From the NCBI GenBank assembly GCA_024138025.1, contig JAMXBD010001378.1, forward strand, positions 186,001 to 250,000: a stretch of 64,000 nt of DNA. The letters are read 5' to 3'. Of the stretch, positions 23,090-36,937 are shown one piece after another; within the stretch, counting starts at the first letter, position 1, and each line of letters begins with the position of its first letter. A program made the position numbers and the translations under genes. The notes below the pieces were generated by a model. It was not told the DNA's origin, ran no database searches, and saw only the letters and a program-made list of their open reading frames with translations. Source of the stretch: Combretum micranthum (lineage: Eukaryota > Streptophyta > Magnoliopsida > Myrtales > Combretaceae).

Positions 23090-23688
23090 TGTCATGCCAT
23101 GAGGGGTACCGTAAGCGTGGCAGTTCGCCATACACAATACTAAAGCCTAAGAATGACTACCTCAGTAACGCATCATGTACATGGCATACATCACAACCAA
23201 GAGAACTCATCGGAGCAGCGCAATTTACATTGATAATGATTAAATAACAAGGCAAGAAGAATACTTATCATAAAATATAAACATAGTAAATTACAATTCT
23301 TAGGGGCATATCCCTTTATTGTCTTCAAGTCAAAATAAATACGCTTCTTAGAAATTTCCAAAACACTAACATAGCATACATTATATATAAGAAACCTTAC
23401 AAAGTAACTTCATCCTATGTTCTCATTGCCTTCATAAAAGTTTAACATCCTTCCATGACTTCCTTAATGTCATGATCTTCGATTTAAGCCACGGGTATTC
23501 CCGTTTCAACAAAATCTATGGGGGTATAAGCTTACAATTAGCTTAGTGAAGTATTTCTTTTCATTCGCACCATGGTTTCAAGTAAGTTCATTTAAATTTT
23601 CACGCATATGCTATGCATACACTGCAACAATCACGTGATTTCACAAATATATATAGTTATCTGGAAATCATATATAGAACGGATTTAC
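23090..23688 (-). mobile_element. Tekay-type LTR with TSD CCTTC, distal part
   Basis: Begins TGTCATGCCATGAGGGGTACC on the plus strand, the reverse of the standard LTR end. It is interrupted at 23689 by another LTR; the homologous LTR at 2112-4006 shows the sequence to be continuous across the break. It continues at 27771. Confidence 0.78.
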
Positions 23689-26600
23689 TGTCATGCCCAG
23701 AGGGTACCCTCGTAGTAGTAAACAAGATACGCTTGAATACTATTACTAGTTTACTTTCTAAGAATGACATATTTTTAATAAACATGATCTTTTAGTTGCT
23801 TGGATAAGATGAGCAAATATATATGACATAAATTAGTAAATAACTGTCATACCAAATTTATGAATAATAAAAATATTACAAACCATAACATTTCTATAAA
23901 CTCCTTCAAATACATAACTAAAGTTTCTAATGCAAGATACTTGCAACTAAAGATATAAAATATATCTTATCCTATACTATTCCTTAAGCTTCCATCTTCT
24001 AAGTTCTTACCAGGACCATGCTCCTGGTAGTAATGAGCCAAGGTCGCAGGGTGAACCTGAAAGGACTGTTGGAGTGTGAGCTAAACCATGAGCTCAATGA
24101 ATAACCAGAACTTATTACATAACACAAAAGTTATTTAACAATCATATGGAATGTATCAATCAAACATATGGACAAATACAAGCCTGGATAACCCGAAATC
24201 CAAACAGGATGAAGATTTGCGCCCTCTCATCCGGATTGAAGAATCACAATCTATGGCCTACCTACCTAGGAGAGACTAAGCATTCAGAAACAACAATGCT
24301 CAATTTAATTGTCTCTTTGAATTTATTGTGTCTTAACATTCATTTCCTATTTTAGCTTTAAAAACTTCACTAAGTGTTAGCTATTTCTAAGCAATACCAT
24401 AAGCGGCATCCTTCATTTACCATTTAGTTCCTATGGTATAAACAGAACAAAGGTAATCTTGCGTTTAACTAATAGCTTTCTTACCTAGATAAACCAAGCA
24501 TTACCAGAGATTTGAAATACTAACACGTAGTAGGCTACCACTTACTCAAATGCTGCCTTATGCAAAATATGCAATGCATGTACAATTTCCTTTATGGTAC
24601 CAGTAGTTTTAACTAAATTGAAGGTGATCAACCAATGTATAGACATTCAACCATGTTACACAAACAATGTAATCATACATAATACTGTTATCATTATTAT
24701 TAGAGTGACTTGGCAATCAATGTATCATGCAATAAACAGTTCCCATAAACCCATATAATACACTCAATTTATTATCTTTTATTTAAGGTTCTCTAAGTTA
24801 CAAACACATACAATGTAATAAGACTAAGTCACTCACATGCTCATGTTGGTCAATCGTAGTAATCGTTATGAAAGTCCTCACAAGTACCCAAGTCACCTAT
24901 TGAGATGATTAATATATTTGTCAATGACACAAAAACTATATGATTAAACTCTTATGAGTGTCTAAGTGTCCTATCATGCTGCTAGGTTTTCGTTTTATTA
25001 CTATATTAGTTCTTTGGAGATCTTAAGATAATCGAGTATTGTTTCATAATTAATTTTCAAGTTATTTGACTTGGTTTTGTTTGATACTTATATCTACAAA
25101 TCTAATATTCGAGAATTTGATATTTAGTGAGATCATTTTCATAGTTAGATTTGTTATGTTTACTTTGTTCCTTATTTGATTTATTGGAGTAACTTGTATT
25201 TATTTATTTTGTTTTGAACTATCGGTTTTCTTTCGATTTATTTGATATAAATTTTCTCGTAATGTAAATATATCTCTATATTCATAAATTTAGACCATTT
25301 AAATTTCTATTGTTATCTAATTATTTATAAGTATCCATTTACATAAACACTTAGTAATTACTAAACTTATAATTTTTCTTATAAAGCTAATTACATACAT
25401 CCATAATGATAATAAATTTAATAATATAAAGATTTGCTAAATTTAAGAATTATTTCGAAATATCAATAATATTTTCTTTTTGGTCGAATAATAATAATAA
25501 TATACTAATAATAATAATAATAAAATAGCTTTAAACTTAGCTATTAAAGTTAAAATTAATAGTAATATTACTATAATAGCTTTAAACTTAGCTTTTGAGT
25601 TTTAATTATAAATATTACATATAATAATTTTTAAGAAATGATAATTTCAGAAACATTATTAATTTAAGTATTTTTAATGATATTAGAAATATTAACAATT
25701 ATAGTTGTAAAGTTTAATGACCTTGAATTAAATTAATAATAATGATTCATATCATTAATAATCCTTTCTTGATAAAGTTAATATGATTAATTCATAATAC
25801 TTATGTCAATAATCTTTATACATTACTTAAATACTATATATTTATTAATATAGAAAATTTTTTCATTTTTAAACTCAATTTTCAAAAATTTTAATATTAT
25901 ATTACTAATAAGTAATAATACTCTTAATATTTACAGAAAATATAAAAATATAAATAATAATAGTCCTAAAAATATTTATAATATTAATTATTATATAATT
26001 TAGTTTAATTAACTTCGGTTTTAATTTTTTTTTTTTTTGAAAGCCCAGAGGTATACGGGGTGGAACACGCCTGTGTTCCTCCCGTGCTCATCAGAGGAAG
26101 TACTGTTCATCATCTTCCCCAATGAACTCGGCCAATTTTGGCCGAATCCTGACATTCCACAGCCCATGATTCGATTCCTAAGAGTTTTTACAACATTTTA
26201 CTACTTATATATCAACTTAAAACATCAAAACAACAACAAGATTCATGGTTTTCAGATCATCAAGATGTAACAAGGGTTTTCGAAAATTACCTTACTCGAG
26301 CAAATCCGATGAAATTCGAAGCTTGTTTTTTTGTTGGTTATGATCCTATGATCATCAGAAGTCAGTTCCAATCCTTGGTTTTTAAAAAAAAACAACCCGA
26401 AATACATCACCTTACCTAGTTCTTAGTTTAAGCGTTTTTTGTGCTCTTTTTTTTTTCTTTGATTCGAACTGGGATGATTAAAGCGGTTTGATTTTTGTTT
26501 TTAAGTTGTTTTGGCTACTACTTAGGAGTTGTTTTGATCTAGAAATTTCGAGAGTGATTGGTGTTTGTTTGCATATCCATTATGAAGCTTAAACATATAT

Positions 26601-27770
26601 ATATATATATATATAAAGAGAGAGATATGAGAGAAAAAGAAGAAGACGGTTGGAGCATTTCCTTCGACAATTTGCATCCGAATTCTCTACAATTATGCAC
26701 TGTATTATCAATTATTTTTGTTGTCATTAATGAGGGGTTGAGTTGGCAATATTTGATTGGTTTGGTGAGTTGATTTTGTTGACCTTATATGCATTATTTG
26801 GAAAATTTCGGTTCTCACTTCTCAAGGACATCCAAACCCCACATTTATATATCTAACGAATCCTACAAGCATATATATATAATAATAATATTTAGATAAT
26901 AATTATATATATTTAGGTAGTTTATTAAGTGAATCGGGTATAAATTAGCTAATATTTGAGAGTTTATGTACAAAAACATTTTTTTATTGAATTCTACAAA
27001 ATGCTTAGGTTAACAAACGATACAAATTTAAGTTTTAAATTTACATGATTAATTGTTTTTATAATTTTATCTCCGCAATTAAGGTTTCCTAAGCTTATTA
27101 GGTCAATTTTTGTTTTAGGCTCCAATAGCTTAAGAAAATCCTAATTAGAACAATTGTGTGATTCAAAAATTTATTTGAAGTCTAGATCTTTAGTTATACA
27201 TATGTTTATGTTTTTATTGTGTATTTATAATCCTAACGGTTTATCTTTAGGTTATCGTTTCCCAACTATAAGCGTAGTTGATTAACTACTTAATATCGCA
27301 TTTGATATATAAGCTAAATTATCTATATATCTTAATTTTTTTATACCTACTATAAAATCTTATTAGTAGTGTTTAATACTATCTATGAATCTTGAATTTA
27401 GGGTTTAAATCCATGTATAGGCTCATTACTACTCATTGTTCTAGTCTCAAGTCTTTGTTAAGTTCAATAGTAATCATTTAATCTCTATATTTATATTTTT
27501 CTATTTAATCTATTTGTATGACAAGTTTCAAGGTTTAAAAATTTGAGTTTCCTTTAATTATATCTTGAATTATCAGTTCAAAATATGAAATCTCGTTTTT
27601 GGTATCAATTAGGGTAAAAAAAGTTCTTTATTCGGTTCTTAGATCCTAACTCAGCCAAATTCAAGTTATGGATCTATTCTAAGGTTTTTATTGGATTCTA
27701 GATTTACTATCTAGTTCATACTTTCTATTTTAGAGTCATGTACTAATGTGAAAAATTTCTGGGGTTTACA
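23689..27770 (-). mobile_element. Solo LTR of ~4.1 kb with TSD TTTAC/TTTAT
   Basis: On the plus strand it runs TGTCATGCCC to GGGGTTTACA. It is flanked by TTTAC (23684-23688) and TTTAT (27771-27775); the homologous target at 3430 indicates TTTAC was original, so the right copy changed by one base. It belongs to the same family as the interrupted LTR at 22443/35199/42043. Very AT-rich between 25000 and 26030. Two perfect palindromes at 26062-26079 and 26129-26144 stand out. No coding sequence. Confidence 0.8.
26062..26144. repeat. Two GC-rich perfect palindromes in LTR U3
   Basis: GGAACAC-gcct-GTGTTCC at 26062-26079 and CGGCCAA-tt-TTGGCCG at 26129-26144, in otherwise very AT-rich sequence. Confidence 0.8.
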
Positions 27771-27775
27771 TTTAT

Positions 27776-28020
27776 CCCTCTGTATCAAAGGTTAGGGAAT
27801 TGTTGATGAAGATCCTCGACCTTCTACTGCTAGTCCCTAGGCCCCGCCCAAAGCATTCGGTTGGCTTAGCTCCGAACCTAGTGTCGCATTCCCCAAGCGA
27901 TTTAGATTCTCTAGGAAGGAACATGGCCCATGTCCTAGCACGATAACAGCCAATCCAACTCTACGCGTAAGAGTAGCAACCTTCCGAAAGAAATGCGACT
28001 CAACGGATGCTATGCATAGC
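27776..28020 (-). repeat. GC-rich LTR cassette (type IV), second copy
   Basis: Reverse complement of 3180-3430 with clear base-by-base similarity, including the gaaggtcgaggatcttca and gttggattggctgttatcg parts. Confidence 0.65.
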
Positions 28021-29793
28021 ATTTTATTTTTCTTAAACCAAACCTTATTAAGGTTTATTAGGGGGTGATCAATCAATTTAACAAACAATAAGCAGTCATA
28101 CAAGTAAGTAAACAAAACACTTAAACATGCAATTTGAAGTTATAATATTCTTAATTCTTATTTCATCATATAGGCACAAAATCACATACATACATATATA
28201 TATATAATCCCAAAATTCCCCTTACATGTCCATTTTTATCTTCTCTTAGCATACTAATGCCACTACTTTACAAGCACAAGCAAGGTAACGAAATTAAGAC
28301 AAATAACTCACTCGTCCATTTTCGTAATCTTCTTAGTCGTAGTAATCCTCAGGAAGAGAAATCTTGTATCCTTCGTTACCTCAACAAAAAAAATACCCGG
28401 GATGAGTATTTCGTAGAATTATATTTAAACTTTCTAATTCTATTTCACTATGTTCGTCAAAATCGTATAAAATGAAATTCCAATTTAAAATAGCCGTAAC
28501 ATGCTCATTTTAACTTGGAAATTTTACATATAATATATCGTTTTCTACCTATTCGAAAAGATCTATCCATTTCTAAGGTTACTTTTGTCATATAAGGTCA
28601 TTTGGGTTCTGAAACTATAGGGTACAAATTCAAAAAGAATATTTCTAGATTTTACGAAACAATTTTCCACTCAACTTCATTCAAAAATCCATTAGTAAAT
28701 ATATATATATATATATATGATTGATAAATCCCTTGAGTATATAGATAAGCTCACTTTATATGCAAAAATTCTAATGGTAGTGTCTCAACAATTTATTTCA
28801 TAAAACAATTCATTTTGACGTGTTAAAACTTAACTTAACAAATTTCTTTTCAAGTGTTTTGAAGAAACTTTATATTTTCCTAAGTTATTATAAATGAATA
28901 TATTCTTATTTTATTTTCCTCATTCATTTTTCCAAAACAACTCAGTTTTCCTTTAACTTTGATCTTTTATAATTTTGATTTCTAGTGATAAAAGATCAAA
29001 GTTATCAAAAAGTTTATTAAGTTGTTGATAACCTTTCTATAAATTTGTATTTAGAATGGTTTTAGAAAATGAGTCTTTTCTTTTTATATTTCTTATTCAA
29101 AATATAAGTTCTTGTTTTCTAAGACTTGGTCTTTTATTTTCTCTACAAATTTTATTTGAAAAGAATCCTCTTTATTAATAAAATCACTTGTCCTTGATCT
29201 TATCATATTTATATTCTTTGAAAATAAGTTTATTCTTTAGAAACTTGAAAATTATCATTTTTTTAAGTGGGTTTATAACTTTATGGATTGATTTTATCTT
29301 AATTTTGAAAACTAGTTTGCTTCTTGGTTTTGTTATGGTGTTGAAAAGAGTTTAATCTTAAACTTTTTGTGAAAACTTTGAAACTAAAAAATTATCTTAC
29401 TAAGACTTAAGCTACCATATTATGAAAAGAAAGTGTTTATTTCTTATATTTCCTTGGTAAAGCTACCTTTGTTATTTGAGAAAACTTGCATTATTCCATT
29501 TCTATGTTGTTGATAATAACTCCATTATTTAATAACAAGTCACATAATAGAAAATTTAGTTTCAAGTTCTTTTATTAAAAGAAAATTCTACTTTTAAATT
29601 TAGTTGATACAATATCATTATGTAAATGCATGTATTATGAGCATGTAGTATGTAGATGATGAAAATATAAGAAAAAGGTGAAAAGCAAGATAATAATAAT
29701 AAGCAATGTAATAATATCAAATATTAGGAACCTTAGCTTCATCAAGGCAACCCAGTTAAGTATTGGGAGCCTTAACTTCATCAAGAGATCCCG

Positions 29794-29880
29794 GGACTAA
29801 GAATAGACTAGTCCTAAAAAGAATAAAGAAAAGAAAGAAAATATTGTTTTGACTTGATGAGGATAAGTCTAAGACTAAAA
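29794..29880 (-). other. Leader stem-loop region, degenerate copy
   Basis: The GGACTA/TAGTCC stem (29794-29799, 29809-29814) is retained. The other two stems, intact at 62181-62221, carry mismatches here. Confidence 0.5.
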
Positions 29881-32025
29881 AGACTAGTTTTAAAAATAGC
29901 ATGAATTAAATAAATTGCAAAGCATGAATATAAATAAATAACAAGGGAGCTTATATGCTCTAAAGATTATATATAAATACCTAAATATATTTAATTAGAT
30001 ATAAATAAGAAATTAGCATAATAACAACACTAATATGAGCAAAGTATAATAACAACATAAAAATATAGAAATGGATGTTCATGAACAATAACAATACATG
30101 AACATAGTGTAGCTTCCATAACATTAAGTTTAGAAAACTCACACCATGGTCATGTGAAGTTACATGACATGGTAGTAGAGATATGAAAAGAATTTTTACC
30201 TAAATAGAGGTTGATAGTAGTATGAGAAAATGGGTTTTGTGTATGAAGAAGAAGAACGCTTGGGGAGTGTTTTTGGGAGAGTAATGGGAGAGTATTTGAG
30301 AGGAGATTTTGAGGGAGTTTTGGTAGTGAAATGAGTTGTGTGAAAAAATGAAGGAGGAAATGGGTATTTATAGAGTTTTGGAGTGAAAATTGAACGTAAT
30401 TAAATTAATTGAAAAAGAAAAAAAATTGAGGATGAGGAGAGAGAGATGGTGGACGGCAAGGTAGGGAGGGGAGAGAGAAAAGTGATTAAAAATTAATTTT
30501 AGAATAAAAGTGTAAGAAAAGTTTAGTAATATGTGGTGTATAATTTTTATGGGAAAAGGAAATTATAAGAAATAGGTATGTAGATTGTAAGAATAGATAA
30601 TAGAAAAAGTAGAGATAGATGAATAGTAATGAATAGTAAAAAAATACTATGAATAGTAGGCTAGACAATTAAAATACCGGTAGTAATAAAAATACACGTA
30701 TAAAGGTGATATCTATAATTTTTAGTTACCAAAAAATTCTAAAACTGATATTTTTGGAAACTTTATATTTTTACGAGTCTATTGGTATTAATGAAATATT
30801 TTTTCCATCCGATGTACTAGGCACAATTTTCGAAAACTGATCCCGTTCGAATCCGAAAGACACTAGAAATTTATGAATCTGATATTTTTAAGCTTTCCTA
30901 TATTATTACGAACTATTATCAACAATTATTTCTATTTCATTTTTTAGGGTTTAAGAGCGTTGGATTGCCAAATCTTAAAAACTAAGGTTTGTTGTAAGCT
31001 TTGTTGACTTTTAAGGTTTCAATTTGACTTTCAGCTTGTTGATTTTATTTATAAATTTATAAAATTTTGGGGTTTTATCTATATTATATTTTTAGTTTAA
31101 CTTCTATGGTTTATTTCATTTTATTTGTGATTATTTAATATTTTTCAGTTCTTGGGATCATTTAACCGAGTCTAGGGTTATGGGTTAACTTAGTTTGACT
31201 TTTGGTGAAAATTGAAAATTTTTATTCTAAAGTTCATCAAAGGATTTAAGGTCTTAGTATTTCGTTGTGGAGCATTATTTGGATATATCATCTTGATTTG
31301 TGTGTTATAAATCAAATAGATGATTTGATTGGTGTACGGATGTTGAATCTTTCGATTATCGGAATTTCTGTTTTGTTTTAAAGGTTCTCTTTTTCTTAAG
31401 GTTAAGAATTCTTATGTTTGACCTAATTTAGAATTTGGTTTCAACTTAGGTCGATTTTTAGGGTTTCGGTTTCAATGTTAGACTTCTAGGATTATTTTCT
31501 ATGAATTATGAAAAGTTCAGGGGTTTACACTGTCACGCCCCAATGGGTACCCTAAACGTGACAGTCCACCACACTCAATATTAAAGCTTAAGTATGACAA
31601 CCTTAGCCATTCCCAAAAACTTTTTATATCAAGTGTAAGGCGTACTTCCACAACTTTAGAGGACCATACATGGAATTATGAAGCTTAAGGAGATATGAAA
31701 ACACATTAAGAAAAGAGGATTCACAATAATTATTTGTTCATGGCAAAGGCTTTACATACTTAAGAGCAACCCTGAATTACTAATCTATTATACATATTAA
31801 CATGCTAATACTGCTACACTTTAACCAGATTTCTAATGTTCAAAAGAGATTACTGCCGCATGGTCACGTAGCCTTAACCATAAGTAAGGGAACTGCAAAA
31901 GATATCTATCGGGGTACAAGCTACTAGGCTTAGTGAGTAATTCCCAAAAGTCATACTCGAAGAAAATTATCAATCAAGTTTATTATTCAAACATATGAAA
32001 TGCAACAACCACGTGAGCATACAAG

Positions 32026-32052
32026 ACATATGACTTTCCGGGAATCATATGT
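32026..32052. promoter_or_regulatory. 27-bp palindrome, 8-11-8
   Basis: ACATATGA and TCATATGT arms; in LTR sense the core is TTCCCGGAAAG, identical to the copy at 63790-63816. Confidence 0.78.
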
Positions 32053-32114
32053 TGAATGAATTTACGCCCTTCATTCGGGGTTGGGTATTCAGGCCAATTA
32101 CAGCCACAACTTTT

Positions 32115-32275
32115 AAAATCACTTTTATAGATCTTACCGGCTCCTATACGCCATCAAAAACTTGTAGTTATTACAGGCTCCTACTAGCCATCAAAAACTT
32201 GTAGTTATTACAGGCTCCTACTAGCCATCAAATTAAGTAGTTCTTACTGGCTCCTACTCGCCACTTACATGATAT
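32115..32275 (-). repeat. ~45-bp tandem repeat in LTR (type I cassette)
   Basis: Units built on GGCTCCTACTAGCCATCAAA plus AACTTGTAGTTATTA. This LTR has one more unit than the copies at 39318-39422 and 63598-63725. Confidence 0.82.
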
Positions 32276-33937
32276 ACCGGTTATGTCTACCACCACTATT
32301 ATACACTTGTCCCACCAATTGTATAGTAGTGAATGCAATGTGACTCACATATGAAGTGCATGAATAATTTCTTTAATTAAAGTCTAATAGTTACGTTTAA
32401 ATTCTTTCAAGTGATCAATCAATTTCAAACATTTCAAGATATTAATTCACATACAACTTTATTACAAACAAATCGGGTTTCGATATACTTAGTATTCTTT
32501 CAACATATTATCATACACTTCTTTTTATTTTTCTTAAATTCTAGTGCAACTAATTTTTACAAGCACAATCAAGAGTATGAAAAATAACGGGGAATAACTC
32601 ACGATGCCATTGTCGTCTATTCCTCTAAGCGGATGAGTCGTTCACACACTCCACTTAAACGTAGTAGTTCTCGTGGTAAAGGAATCCCTCCTCGGGGTCA
32701 CCTAGCCAAAGAAAATACCCACAATGAGTTTTTCTTGAATTTTGACAAAACAATGTCAAAGAACGTTAAAGTTCGTATGAAGAATGTTCCAACTTAAAAT
32801 GGCCATAACTTGGTCATTTTAACTCGGAATCGCGCATATAATATACCGATTTCTACCTACTCGAAAAGATCTACCCATTTCCAAAATTATTTCCATCAAA
32901 CAAAGCCATATAGGCTCCGAAACAGTGGTAACAAAATTCACCACGGATTTTCAAGTAAAAACAACTTTGGTTCAAGAAATCAAAATTTGTTTGATAAATA
33001 CTTAGTTATCTATATAGTTGAAAAATTCTCTTTTTATAACTATATAACTCATATTTAAGCATGCTCAAGTGTCTTGTTGTCCAAATTATTTTTCTTAGGT
33101 AAAACAATGTCGGGTTGAAGCTTTTCGGAAATTGTTTTTTGTAAATTTCTTTGAAATGAATACCTTGCTTTCTTTGTTTTCTAAAAACGTTTTATGTTGG
33201 TTTTATTTATCTCTTTCAAGTAACTTTTGAAAATAAAATTTTCTACTTTCTAAGTTACATTAATACTATATTGAAGTTTTCTAGGAAATATGTTATTCTT
33301 CATTTTTCTTGTGTAAATTCCTTTGTTTACTTGTTTTGCAAAAATTCCTTACTTGATATTTCTCATTCTTTTTCTCATTTTCAAAAATAATCATCCATGC
33401 ATGAAAATTTGTTTTCTTCATAAAAACAATGTGGAGCAATTAAGGACTTTTTGTAGAAAAACTAATTTCTATAATCTTATTAACTTCTTCTTGTAACTTG
33501 AAAAGAAATAACTTTATTATTTTCAAATCATAAATTTTCTTTGCCTATTTGTTTGCAAGGTCTTTACTTAAAAATTTCCTTAGTCATCCATCTTATTTTC
33601 TTTCTTTATGAAAAGAACCATTTTTGTCAACAAAATATTTTCTTTTGAAAAACAAGGTGGATAATAAGATCTAAGTGGCTTCTTAAAGTAAAAGTAGTTT
33701 ATAAAATTATAGTGAGTTCTTTTTGTAACATGAAAAGGAATGAGTTTATTTGTGTTGCTTTATAGATTTTATACTTTACATAAACTTATTTCTAAGTGAC
33801 AAAATTCTTCTTTTTGTTTAAATAAAATTATGGACAACAATCTAAATGAACATGATTATGAGAATAATAATAACCAAAATAACATAAAGCATAATAATAA
33901 AGTCAAGTATTGGAGTCTTAGCTTTTTCAAGGCTCCC

Positions 33938-34037
33938 GGGACTAAGAAGTAAACTAGTCCCATAATAAAATGAAATGAAAGAAGGAAAAGCTTGTTTTGA
34001 CTTGATGAGGACAAGTCTAAGACTAGAGACTAGTCTT
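33938..34037 (-). other. Three-stem-loop module of the LTR leader
   Basis: Stems on the plus strand: GGGACTA/TAGTCCC (33938-33944, 33955-33961), GACTTG/CAAGTC (33999-34004, 34012-34017) and AAGACTAG/CTAGTCTT (34019-34026, 34030-34037). All three are perfect. They lie downstream of the TATA in transcription sense and so would be in the RNA. Confidence 0.65.
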
Positions 34038-34573
34038 AAAAACAACTTGAAATAAATAAATTGCATTGAAGTAAATAAATTGCATGAAAGGTAAATAAAT
34101 TGCAAGATCATGAGCTTATATGCTCTAAATAATATATGTAGCTATGTAGATATAGAAGATAGGCATGAACATAAAAGAGACATAAATGAACATAAGAGAA
34201 ACATAAATGAATATGAACATAAAGAAATTATGATTATGAACAAAAACAAAGTATGAACCTATTGTTGCTTTCTTAACCTTCATGGTTTTAGAAAACACAC
34301 ACTAAGCTCATACTAAGTAGATGAACATGGAGACTTCTTGAGGAACTTTTACCTAAAGAAGATGAGCTTAAAGAGGACTTCTTGAAGAACTTCTTGGAGA
34401 GAAATTCTTGAGAGATTTTGAGAGAGTAATTTTAGTGTAGAAGTGGTGTGAAAGAAGTGAAAGAGGAGGGGGTATTTATAGGAAAATGAGGAGATTTTTG
34501 TGTGATTAAAATAAAGTAAAATTGAAACAAAATTGAGGAGAGAGGGGAAATGGGCGCCGGCCATAGTGTGATT

Positions 34574-34590
34574 GGGGGGGGGGGGGGGGG
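34574..34590. repeat. G17 homopolymer
   Basis: Seventeen consecutive G on the plus strand, C17 on the transcribed strand, about 95 bp upstream of the TATA box. The equivalent LTR at 61052 has a C8 run (61675-61682). Confidence 0.9.
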
Positions 34591-36874
34591 TTTTATTTAA
34601 TTTTTTGACTTTTTGGAAAATAAAAGATGTAATTTGTAAGGTAGATGTGATATAAAGTTATGGAAAGGTAAAAAGTTAAGATTATAGGTTATGTAGAGTG
34701 TAAGAATAGGTGTAAGAAAAAGTAGAGATAAAAGAATAGTGTAGAATAGTAATGAATAGTGTAATGTAAAGTAGATATGACAATTAAAGTACCGGTAGTA
34801 AGAAAATACGCGTATAATAGCTATATCTGTTATTTTTACTTGCCGAAAAATTACGAAACTGATATTTTTGGAAAACTTATATTTTTACGAGTCTAACGGT
34901 GTATTCGGAATATTTTTACTAGTCCGGGCTTCCGGACACGTTTTTCGAGAACTGTGTCCGATCGGGTTCGAAGGACACCCGAATTTCGCGAAACTGAAAC
35001 TTTTATAAAACCTATGGTTATTACGGACTATTCGAGCTAATTATCCCAACTTCGTTTTCTAGAGCCAAAGAAAACGGCAGTGCCGGATTTAGTTTGATAC
35101 GGTAAACTAGGGTTTTGTTGACCTTTAGGGTTCCGTTTGACTTCCGGTTTAGGGTTTTATGCTAAACCGATTCCGAAAATTTAGGGGTTTACATACACCT
35201 TCGATACCACTTAGTTCCCATAAAACATAACAGAACAAATGTACTCCTAGAAGAACTAGAAAATGTCATCTAGAGAAACCAAACGCATCACCAGAGAACC
35301 GAAATGCTAATACAAGCAGGGTCATCCTTCTTTTTAAAATTCAATAAGTGCATATAATGAAATGCATGTCCACTTTCATTTATGGTACCAGTAGTTTTTT
35401 GTCAAGTTTAAAATGACCATACAATTTACAGACAATATCAACATACTTCATACAGTAATTATCATACAATAGAATTATCACTTATATTATGATAATTTGG
35501 CATTCAATCATACACCAATTGTCATGCATTTTACCCAATCCCACAAACATATCAGTTGAATATATATTATTTAGATGCAGCTATACTACAAGCACAAACA
35601 ATATGATAAAGTCAAAGTTACTCACCTGTGGTCCTCGCTAAACTATCAGAATATGCTACTGGAAATTCGAGAATTGATATATTTTTCTTATGAAAATGAA
35701 ATAACTAATATTTATTATTTAACTAATTTATTCTTTTATTAGTTCTGAAAATAAGATATTTGAAGCAACATATTCACCATATTAATTATGGTATAACTTA
35801 TACTATAATTTATACTAATTCTAAATTAGACGTATTTTAGAAATTACGTACTCTTTTCTTTTTATGGTTTTACCTAGTATATTAATCTAAGCAGAATTGA
35901 CTGAAACTAATCACCTAATTCAATTACTAAATCTACTTTAATTAGTTTAATTGTCCTAATATGATTTCACTTAGTAAAATAATTCATTTAAGATATATTA
36001 GTTCTATTTATATTATTTATAATTCATTGTCATTTATTAAGACAAAATACTTATTGATATAATGTGAATAACACAAATAAACTTCTATGATCGTCTAATT
36101 GTCCTATCTTGATATTAAATTTTATTTCTATTACATGTATTGGTCCATTTTATATTTTTATGGTAACGAATATTTACTACTTGTTATTTATTTTTATTTT
36201 GTTTGTCTTGATCTTAGAATATTTTATTTTTATCGAATAATTACGAGGTTCGTACTTAGTAAATTAGTAATTTATTACGATTTGTTATTATCATTTTATA
36301 CCATTCCTTAGCTTGACCGATTATAGCAACAAATATCGATTTCTAATTTTTTATTTTTATCTTGTTTATTTGATATTAAATATTTTTATTGAGTAGTCAT
36401 AGAATTCATTCTCAATAAACTGATATTTCATTATTACTATTATTATCAATTTTAGACTGTTCTTTATTTTATAGTAACTAATATTTATTTTCTATCATTT
36501 AATCTTATCATTTTCTTCCCATTCTACTTTATGTATTTATTTTATTATTTTTGGAAATCACATTGTTCATAATTTTAACTTATTAAATTTTCCATTCTTA
36601 TATATCTATCCTAGATAATTGTTTAGAATATTTATAATTCATTTTTATTTGTACAATATATTAATATTAGCAATAATATTGTAAGTCATATTTTTGATAA
36701 ATTTAGAAGTTGTTAAATTACACTTATTGCATTTTATCATTCCCTTTTTTAGTATTATATTTATTTCTTATTTATATATTCTTCTTCTTCATTGCTATAT
36801 ATATATATGTATATACTGATTCGGATGAACAAGCTTGATCTGGGAAATTTTGCATGTATGCCGACAACAAATGC

Positions 36875-36937
36875 CGCGGGCGTTAATTCCCAGATGCTGG
36901 CGTTCATGTAAATTTTTACACAATTCAAACGCCCGCG
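36875..36937. repeat. GC-rich 10-bp inverted repeat
   Basis: CGCGGGCGTT (36875-36884) and AACGCCCGCG (36928-36937) are perfect complements 43 bases apart, within a GC-rich island at 36830-37150 in AT-rich LTR sequence. Confidence 0.8.

Larger units (their letters stand above)
27771..31529 (-). mobile_element. Tekay-type LTR with TSD CCTTC, main part
   Basis: Continues 23090-23688. It starts at the point matching 3430 of the LTR at 2112-4006, includes the GC-rich cassette (27776-28020), a (TA)n run at 28699-28718 and the stem-loop region (29794-29880). A minus-strand TATA lies within the tatttata at 30365-30372, and the LTR ends in GGGGTTTACA at 31529. The right copy of the CCTTC duplication is split by the next insertion: C at 31530, CTTC at 35199-35202. 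Frames on the minus strand at 27837-28115 reflect the conserved GC-rich block, not a known protein. Confidence 0.8.
31531..35193 (-). mobile_element. Solo Tekay-type LTR with TSD TACAC
   Basis: TGTCACGCCCC at 31531 to GGGGTTTACA at 35193, 3663 bp, flanked by TACAC at 31526-31530 and 35194-35198. Read on the minus strand: U3 with an inverted repeat (GTGTCCG/CGGACAC arms at 34954-34960 and 34933-34939), a poly-C tract (34574-34590), the TATA sequence tataaatacc (34471-34480), a leader with three stem-loops (33938-34037), tandem repeats (32115-32275) and the palindrome at 32026-32052. No coding sequence. Confidence 0.9.

Noticed and set aside
32115..32275. Possible CRISPR-like array
   Set aside because: Contiguous degenerate tandem repeats without unique spacers, inside a plant LTR.
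35700..36780. Very AT-rich stretch considered as organellar or satellite DNA
   Set aside because: It aligns in position with the AT-rich part of the sister LTR (25000-26030), shows no regular period and contains no organellar gene.
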